A DNA stretch of 64,000 nucleotides. It comes from Streptomyces olivaceoviridis. GTDB lineage: Bacteria > Actinomycetota > Actinomycetes > Streptomycetales > Streptomycetaceae. Numbering within the stretch: the first letter of the stretch is position 1; each line of letters opens with the position of its first letter. A program made the translations under genes and the position numbers. Location of the stretch: the NCBI RefSeq assembly GCF_014650115.1, contig NZ_BMUI01000003.1:186001-250000 (forward strand). The letters are read 5' to 3'. Of the stretch, positions 58,816-64,000 are shown in pieces. A model generated the notes under the pieces. The model made no database searches. It was not told where the DNA came from and saw only the letters and a program-made list of their open reading frames with translations.

Positions 58816-59927
58816 AAGCTCGCTCGGCCGCCTGCCCGATGGCCGCCACCTTCCTGGATCTCCCCGTTGGAAGCCCCGGCGGCAGCGTCGAGCTCTTCCT
58901 CGACCTCTACACCGGCGAGGAACCCCTCATCCCGGCCCGCGCCTTCATGCTCGCACCACCTGGTCACGCTCCCCGCCCACCCGCCGGACTCAACGTGCTC
59001 CCCGTAGCAGGCAAATGCCTGGAAGGAACGGCCTTCAGCCGCTACGTCACCGCTCTGCGCAGAGCGCTCACAGCCGCAGTCGATCCCACACAGATCGACG
59101 TCCTCCACTTGCAGCACCTCGCGTTCGGCGCTACACCAGCCCTCATCCGCGCTCTGCCCGCACACCCACGGATCGCCCTCGTCCACGGCACGGACCTGCT
59201 CTTTGCCGAGACCCACCGAGACCAGCTCCAGGTGCTGCGCGAGACAGCCAGGGTCGCCGACGCCATCGTGGTCCCCACCAAGGCGATGGCCGACCGCCTC
59301 TTCAAACTCGCCCCGCAGATCGAACGCCGAAAGATCACCCACATCCCCTGGGGCATCCCCGACCACCTGCTCACGAACCCGCCGGCTCGACCTGTGCGCA
59401 CATCCACCAGCCACCTTCGCCTTCTGTACGCAGGTCGCCTGACCGTCGAAAAGGGCGTCGAGGCCCTGATCAAGAGTCTGGCTCCCGTGCCCGGCGTCGA
59501 GCTGAGCGTTGCGGCGCCCAGAGCCCAGTTCCACGCACTGGCCCCGCTGCTGCAACGGGCAGGCGTACGAGTCCGCTACCTCGGATGGCTGCGCCGCCCT
59601 CAGCTGTGGAACGCCTTCACCGAACACGACGTGCTGGTCGTGCCGTCCACAACCCTGGAGGCCATGGGACTGGTCGCGCTGGAAGCCCAGGCATGCGGAC
59701 TACCTGTCCTGTACCAGCCCGTCCCTGGTCTCAGCGAAACGCTCGCCGCTTCCGGCATGGCCACCGACTTCACCCACTCTGCCGCATTCGCGCGCGACCT
59801 CGACCGGCTGAGAAGGACACCCGGGCTGCTGACAGCCCTGCGACAGGCAGGCTATGCAAACGCGGCACGCTATCCCCTCTCGGCGACCGCACGATTGCTG
59901 ACCGACCTCGGCCGGCAGCTCACTTGA
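58812..59927 (+). CDS. Glycosyltransferase family 4
   Basis: A 371-residue GT-B glycosyltransferase. The N-terminal half has LPVGSPGGSVELFLDL and VLHLQHLAFG. The C-terminal half is the GT4 donor domain with LLYAGRLTVEKGVEALIKSL and the EAMGLVALEAQACGLPVL block with the two Glu residues of the EX7E motif. No membrane span. It transfers a sugar from a nucleotide sugar to an unknown acceptor. The GTG start overlaps the stop of the deaminase paralogue, with GGAGGAG inside that gene serving as ribosome-binding site. Confidence 0.9.
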   Translation: MKARSAACPMAATFLDLPVGSPGGSVELFLDLYTGEEPLIPARAFMLAPPGHAPRPPAGLNVLPVAGKCLEGTAFSRYVTALRRALTAAVDPTQIDVLHLQHLAFGATPALIRALPAHPRIALVHGTDLLFAETHRDQLQVLRETARVADAIVVPTKAMADRLFKLAPQIERRKITHIPWGIPDHLLTNPPARPVRTSTSHLRLLYAGRLTVEKGVEALIKSLAPVPGVELSVAAPRAQFHALAPLLQRAGVRVRYLGWLRRPQLWNAFTEHDVLVVPSTTLEAMGLVALEAQACGLPVLYQPVPGLSETLAASGMATDFTHSAAFARDLDRLRRTPGLLTALRQAGYANAARYPLSATARLLTDLGRQLT

Positions 59928-60021
59928 ACCGACCGCCAGACGACCCGACACGTCACTACCCGAACCGCTCCGCGAACGTCACTACGCTGGCCGACGGGAC
60001 ACCCCGGCGAAGAGGGAGACC

Positions 60022-61065
60022 ATGACGTACGACCGCGACCGCATCGAAGCCCTGCTCGACGAGGGAGTCCGCGACAAGGTGTATCCGGGTGCCGTGTGGG
60101 CCCTCGGCGACGCCACCGGCACCCTCGCCCAGGGCACCACCGGCGTCCTCGACCCCGACGAGCCAGACGTGCCGATGCGCACCGACACCGCCTTCGACGC
60201 CGCCAGCCTCACCAAGATCCTGGCCGTCTGGTCCTCCATCGGAGCCCTGTGGGAGGAGGGAAGCCTCGACCTCGACCAGCCGCTCGGCACGTTCTGGCCC
60301 GAGGTCGCCGGCCACCCACTCGGCACCGTCACCACCCAACAGTTGCTGACGCACACCGCCGGTGTCCCGCTGCGAGCCCAACTCAAAAATCTCTACGGCA
60401 CCGACCCCGAGGAAATCCGTCGAGGCGTCCTCCACGAACAACTCCATCGGGCACCCGGAGAGGCCGTCGAGTACACCGACCGGGCCGCCCTCATCCTGGG
60501 CTACCTCGCCGAACACCTCTCCGGACAGCCCCTGGACCAACTGGCCACCACCCGCACCTGGATCCCACTGGGCATGACCTCCACCCGCTTCGGCCCCCTG
60601 CCCGCCGACCTCGCCGCCCGCTGCGCGCCCACCGAACTCGACCAGGACACCGACACCCACCTCAAGGGAGTCGCCCACGACTTCTCGGCCCGGCTCCTCG
60701 GCGGCGTCTGCGGTATCGCCGGCGTCTTCACCGTCCTCGACGACCTCGCCACCTTCCTCCAGTACATGCTCGCCCCCGCAGCGTCGCGGTTTCGGGCTGG
60801 TTTCGGCATCGAGTGGATCACTAGGTCCCTGACCATCGAGACCGGGCAGCTCCAGCCCGCTCGCGGCCTGTTCTGGCACCCCGCTCCCGGCACCACCGCC
60901 GAGGAGGACGTCTGGGTGCACTACGGCTTCACCGGAACGGGCATGTGGATCTCCCCCACCGAGGGCCGCTGGGCGGTGCTCCTGACCAACAAGCTCTACT
61001 ACACCCGCGACCGCGCACCGCTGACCGATATCCGCAACCAATTCCGCACACTCGCCTTCAGGTAG
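60022..61065 (+). CDS. Serine hydrolase of beta-lactamase/PBP fold
   Basis: A 347-residue class C beta-lactamase-family protein. SLTK (Ser62, Lys65) is the SxxK motif, YTD (Tyr151) replaces YxN and HYGFTGTG takes the place of the KTG triad. No signal peptide is seen, so it is cytoplasmic and more likely an esterase or amidase than a secreted beta-lactamase. It follows the glycosyltransferase after 94 bp in the same direction; GAGGGAG lies before the ATG. It may release or modify the product of the operon. Confidence 0.87.
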   Translation: MTYDRDRIEALLDEGVRDKVYPGAVWALGDATGTLAQGTTGVLDPDEPDVPMRTDTAFDAASLTKILAVWSSIGALWEEGSLDLDQPLGTFWPEVAGHPLGTVTTQQLLTHTAGVPLRAQLKNLYGTDPEEIRRGVLHEQLHRAPGEAVEYTDRAALILGYLAEHLSGQPLDQLATTRTWIPLGMTSTRFGPLPADLAARCAPTELDQDTDTHLKGVAHDFSARLLGGVCGIAGVFTVLDDLATFLQYMLAPAASRFRAGFGIEWITRSLTIETGQLQPARGLFWHPAPGTTAEEDVWVHYGFTGTGMWISPTEGRWAVLLTNKLYYTRDRAPLTDIRNQFRTLAFR

Positions 61066-61289
61066 GGAAACTGGACGGGCAGGCCGGGTTCTCACCCAGA
61101 CACCCATCCGAGAGGACCCTCCGGCTGTAGGAGCAGCCGGCCTGGTCGTACCCGCTGACGTACGCCTCGCAAGCAACTACCATTCCGGCATTCGGGCTGC
61201 ACGTGGGGGGCAGAGTGAGTCTGTGGGATGCTCGCGTCACTGAAGGGCGGTTCAATCGTCGTCGCGAAGCTCGCGGGAGGAGGTGAATC
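61066..61289. other. Intergenic region before TA-like pair
   Basis: A 224-bp gap with a 7-bp stem CCGGCTG / CAGCCGG (61121-61127 and 61134-61140), a weak terminator candidate for the serine hydrolase gene. No gene visible. Confidence 0.4.
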
Positions 61290-61904
61290 ATGAGCTTCCC
61301 CGTGGACCTCACAGCGGCGCTCAGCGGCGCCTCGGTCGCACAGTTGCACAGCTGGCGACGTACCCATTTGCTGGAACCGGAGGTGCAGGACAACCCGGTC
61401 CGCTACTCATTCCGCGACGTAGTGGCACTCCGCACGTTCGTGTATCTACGCAGCAAACTGCCCCTGCAGCGCATCCGAAAGGCTATGGATCAGCTGCGCA
61501 GGTGGGACCTGACCGAGCATCCGGCTTCCTACAAGCTCGTGACGGAAGGAGACTCAGTCTTCCTCGTTGAGGAGGAACGAGCCATCGACCTTGTCCGTCG
61601 GCCCGGTCAAGAGGTGATCTATAGCTTGGCCAACGTCTTCGCGCCCTTCGAAAACATGCAAGGACGTTCCGTCGCAGACTTCCGCCGCCCTCGGCCACAC
61701 CTGGAGGTCAAAGAGAACCGGCTCGGAGGATGGCCGACCATCCAAGGGACACGCGTGCCATACGACGCTGTCGCCAAGTTGGTCGCCGGAGGCGTCGCGC
61801 CAGCCGAAGTGCATCGCTTCTACCCGACCGTCGAAGTGTCCGGAGCGGCGGACGCAGCAGACTTCCACCAGGAGGTCATGCAGATCGGCGGTCGCGCTGC
61901 ATGA
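61290..61904 (+). CDS. HTH (MerR-like)-DUF433 fusion, antitoxin-like
   Basis: A 204-residue two-part protein. Residues 10-75 resemble a MerR-type HTH (ASVAQLHSWRRTHLLEPEVQ, YSFRDVVALRTFVYLRSKLP). The end (about 145-200) is a DUF433 domain: LGGWPTIQGTRVPYDAVAKL, GGVAPAEVHRFYPTV. DUF433 proteins are antitoxins paired with PIN-like toxins. Here it is fused to a DNA-binding part and overlaps such a gene (ATGA). GGAGGAGG lies 6 bases before the ATG. Confidence 0.8.
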   Translation: MSFPVDLTAALSGASVAQLHSWRRTHLLEPEVQDNPVRYSFRDVVALRTFVYLRSKLPLQRIRKAMDQLRRWDLTEHPASYKLVTEGDSVFLVEEERAIDLVRRPGQEVIYSLANVFAPFENMQGRSVADFRRPRPHLEVKENRLGGWPTIQGTRVPYDAVAKLVAGGVAPAEVHRFYPTVEVSGAADAADFHQEVMQIGGRAA

Positions 61905-62320
61905 AATTCTTCCTTGACGAGAACGAGACGCCCGCCATCCTGCCACCTCTGAGCACCGTCTTCTTCCATCATGAGTTCCGCACAGCCCACGACGAGGGGC
62001 TGTCCGGGGTGATGGACACAGAACTCATCCACGCAGTCAGCGACCGCGGCTTCGACGCGATCATGACGCAGGACCGCAACCAACTGTCGAACCGGAACGA
62101 GCGCGACGCACTCATAGAGACCGGCCTCCACTGGATCGGCCATCGCCAACCAGACGCGCACGGCCTGCTGTACATCGTGAACTCCACGGCCGCCTACCTC
62201 GCAGCCATGCCGCACATCCTGGACGCGATAAGCAACGTCACGGGCGCCCACGCCTTCCACGTGCGCAACCTGCCCCTACTGAAGGGCCAGCGCGTCATTG
62301 TGAGCCGCCTCAAAACCTGA
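61901..62320 (+). CDS. PIN-like (DUF5615) toxin-like protein
   Basis: A 139-residue protein. MKFFLDENETPAILPPLSTV is the usual start with the first acidic pair, DEGLSGVMDTELIHAVSDRGFDAIMTQDRN (quoted in parts) holds the second and third acidic clusters, matching PIN-like/Mut7-C-type nuclease-fold toxins. It likely cuts RNA when released by its partner. Start ATG overlaps the antitoxin stop (ATGA), so the pair is co-translated. Confidence 0.8.
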   Translation: MKFFLDENETPAILPPLSTVFFHHEFRTAHDEGLSGVMDTELIHAVSDRGFDAIMTQDRNQLSNRNERDALIETGLHWIGHRQPDAHGLLYIVNSTAAYLAAMPHILDAISNVTGAHAFHVRNLPLLKGQRVIVSRLKT

Positions 62321-62554
62321 TCCTTCAAACGCCCTGTTGGCGGAGCAAATCCGCCCGCCTCGCAGCCCGTCCTGCGGCAGAGCGTCCGGTTCACCACCCA
62401 CCAAGGTGGAGGACACGGCTGGAGCCGACCTTGGTCGAGCCGCGCCTGCCGAGGTCGTGACTGTGCCGCTCAGGGCGGGGTGTAGCGACACCTGGCCGAG
62501 GGCCGCATCTGCGCAGCAGCCCGGGGCGGACGCCCGTCCCCTGTATCGCGGGGG

Positions 62555-62720
62555 CATCTTCCAGGTCTTCATGCGGGCGAAGGCGTGATCCACGCGGGCG
62601 CGGACCTTGCGGTGGGAGGCGTTGTGCTCCTCTTTCCAGGCCAGGGGTCGGCCTGGCCGCGTTCGCGGCGGTGTGCCAAGCCGGTGCCGCAGTAGCCACC
62701 GTCGGTGACGACAATCCGAG
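62555..62720 (-). pseudogene. IS5-type transposase remnant
   Basis: Two fragments in different frames: VTDGGYCGTGLAHRRERGQADP (about 62650-62712, shortened) and PLAWKEEHNASHRKVRARVDHAFARMKTWK (62555-62645, in parts). Together they match the end of the DDE transposase of IS5-family elements (GGYxGTG, GKEEHNxxHRKVRARVEHAFARMK). A frameshift joins them, the N-terminal part is absent and no terminal inverted repeats are evident, so the element is dead. Confidence 0.7.
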
Positions 62721-62753
62721 TGGGAGATGCCCTTGGCGGCTTTGAGGCTCCAA

Positions 62754-64000
62754 CTACCACCCGCCAGCACATTGGACAGGCGTGATCCAAACACGGACGC
62801 TGTTGTCGTCACCGACCGCTGCAAGGAGACCACCGTCCGGAGAAAACGCAACGTCGTACGCCTCTCCGAAGGAGGCATCGAGAGAGCCGGGAAGCGGCCG
62901 GCCATCAGCCGGGTTCCACAGACGCACTGTGCCGTCCATGGCTGCGCCGGCCAAAAGTCGACCGTCCGGCGAGAAGGCCAATGCGCTCACAGCTTTTGTC
63001 GCGGCAGACGAACACTCACGCAAGGAGTTCCCCACTCGCGAGGCAAGTGGATCCCACAACCGCACCGATCCATCGCTCCCCGCTGAGGCGAACAGCTTAC
63101 CGTCAGGCGCGAACGCAATGTCACAGCATTTCCCAACGGCTATGCGCCCGGTCACCTCCCATGCGGTGGGTGACCACAGCTGTGTTACACCATCGTATCC
63201 AGCAACGGCCAACAGGGCATTATCGGGTGAAAACGCAAGCCCGTCAACCCGGGTCTGCCCTACATTCAGAACCTTGATCATCTCGCGGGTAGCGGTGTCC
63301 CACAGGTACACACGCCCTACGTATCCCGCTGCCGCCAATAGGCTTCCGTCGGAGGAAAACGCCAGACTGTCGAGAACTCCCTCACTATCAGGCAAGCTTC
63401 CCCCCACAGGGATGCGGAAGGTCACGTCCCACAGCCACACTGTTCCATCGTCGGCCGACGAAGCAAGCAGCCGCCCGTCGGACGAGAAGGTCAGGTCACG
63501 GACGATGTCTCGGTGCCCGGCTAGGGGATTAGTGATGGAATTCCCCATGGGATCCTGCAGGTATACGACCCCGTCGCAGCCGCCCAGGGCCAGGTACTGC
63601 TTATCGGGCGAGAAGGCCAATGCGTCGTACTCATCGGCAGGGCCCTCGATAGGCGTCAGAGCCACGGGGTATCCGCCCTCTAAGTCGTCCGCAAGCGCCC
63701 GTAACGCCAGCGGACTTACGGCCCGCACTGGGGCGAGCTCCGCGATACCCGCACCTGAGCGGCTGCGCTGCAACCGCATATGGTCCAGCTCTCGCCACCG
63801 TGCACGCCACACCTCCATCTCGGGAGCACCGCGTGCTACGAGGAAGTGCTTGCCGTCCTCGTCGTACGAGAGCAACGTGCGCACCACAGACATAAAGGTG
63901 TCGAGCCGCTGGAGCCGCTTGCCGTTGAATGCCTCGCTGAGGGCCGAGACTGACAGCGGGGTTGTACCCGGCATAGCAGCAGCGCGGGCCACGATCACGC
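62754..64000 (-). CDS. HTH-WD40 repeat protein, C-terminal part (5' end off the window)
   Basis: At least 414 residues. The first ~50 in the window (SVSALSEAFNGKRLQRLDTF, VVRTLL) look like the end of a Cro-like HTH of the type found at the front of streptomycete WD40/NTPase proteins. A charged linker follows, then seven WD40 blades of the type DGLAFSPDNALLAVAG-DG-V-LW. No P-loop is seen between them. Two TTA codons (63681-63683 and 63702-63704) suggest bldA dependence. The frame is still open at the right edge, so length and start are unknown. Confidence 0.82.
   Translation of the reverse strand, partial: VIVARAAAMPGTTPLSVSALSEAFNGKRLQRLDTFMSVVRTLLSYDEDGKHFLVARGAPEMEVWRARWRELDHMRLQRSRSGAGIAELAPVRAVSPLALRALADDLEGGYPVALTPIEGPADEYDALAFSPDKQYLALGGCDGVVYLQDPMGNSITNPLAGHRDIVRDLTFSSDGRLLASSADDGTVWLWDVTFRIPVGGSLPDSEGVLDSLAFSSDGSLLAAAGYVGRVYLWDTATREMIKVLNVGQTRVDGLAFSPDNALLAVAGYDGVTQLWSPTAWEVTGRIAVGKCCDIAFAPDGKLFASAGSDGSVRLWDPLASRVGNSLRECSSAATKAVSALAFSPDGRLLAGAAMDGTVRLWNPADGRPLPGSLDASFGEAYDVAFSPDGGLLAAVGDDNSVRVWITPVQCAGGW

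Noticed and set aside
55192..59927. Nikkomycin/polyoxin-type gene cluster
   Set aside because: The enolpyruvyl transferase is suggestive, but the radical SAM, oxygenase and ligase genes of those pathways are missing, so it was not named as such.
62340..62753. Intact insertion sequence
   Set aside because: Transposase similarity is confined to about 55 residues in two frames, and no terminal inverted repeats or target duplication could be found.

Overview
The window is high-GC actinobacterial DNA, almost certainly Streptomyces. Genes are packed in short operons with ATGA/GTGA overlaps, third codon positions are nearly all G or C, and GTG, TTG and probably CTG starts are common. Families typical of the genus are present (hrdD sigma factor, DUF6227, FmdB-type zinc ribbon, S41 tricorn-like protease). 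The order moa/moe, galU, penicillin acylase, mscL, fruRKA, hrdD resembles, from memory, the S. coelicolor chromosome around SCO3180-SCO3202.

Bases 1-44,850 look like conserved chromosome. In order: end of a tricorn-like protease; a MerR-controlled operon of Baeyer-Villiger monooxygenase, alpha/beta hydrolase and SDR (a coherent ketone-to-ester-to-acid plus alcohol route); exonuclease III; tRNA-Ala(CGC); molybdopterin genes mogA-moaC-moeA coupled to galU; 5-formyl-THF cyclo-ligase; a large penicillin-acylase-family Ntn hydrolase; a K+/H+ antiporter; transporters; MTA phosphorylase; mscL; LtrA; an L,D-transpeptidase lipoprotein; the fruR-fruK-fruA fructose PTS operon; several transporter/regulator pairs; hrdD with a near-perfect SigR-type promoter; a secreted M6 metalloprotease; and a tandem IclR regulator.

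At 44,892 a tRNA-Arg(CCT) marks the start of accessory DNA reaching the end of the window. The first part (45 to 52.7 kb) is an integrative mobilizable element: tyrosine integrase, XRE repressor, excisionase-like HTH, a DUF3631 ATPase broken by an in-frame TGA, a DUF2637 membrane protein, MobC and a relaxase. Two copies of a 20-bp dyad (AGAGTT-N8-AACTCT) sit in front of the two divergent promoters and are probably the XRE operators. No conjugation pump or second att site lies in the window.

The second part (52.75 to 61.07 kb) is the most unusual. A divergent pair of transcription units encodes an XRE/TPR-like regulator plus an HFCD-like flavoprotein on one side. On the other side lie a small HATPase, a MurA-like enolpyruvyl transferase, a metallophosphatase/5'-nucleotidase, two dCTP-deaminase-like proteins, a GT4 glycosyltransferase and a beta-lactamase-fold serine hydrolase. 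The deaminase-like pair has complementary losses: the first keeps the RSSxxR nucleotide-binding motif but has Met in place of the catalytic Glu, while the second keeps His and Glu but lost the RSSxxR motif. This suggests an obligate heteromeric active site. The regulator and the enolpyruvyl transferase each carry a rare TTA codon, which suggests bldA control. The locus may make a modified nucleoside/nucleotide sugar, or act on nucleotide pools; the function is not established.

The last part holds a toxin-antitoxin-like pair (HTH-DUF433 fusion with a PIN-like protein), an IS5-type transposase remnant and the C-terminal part of an HTH-WD40 protein that runs off the right edge.
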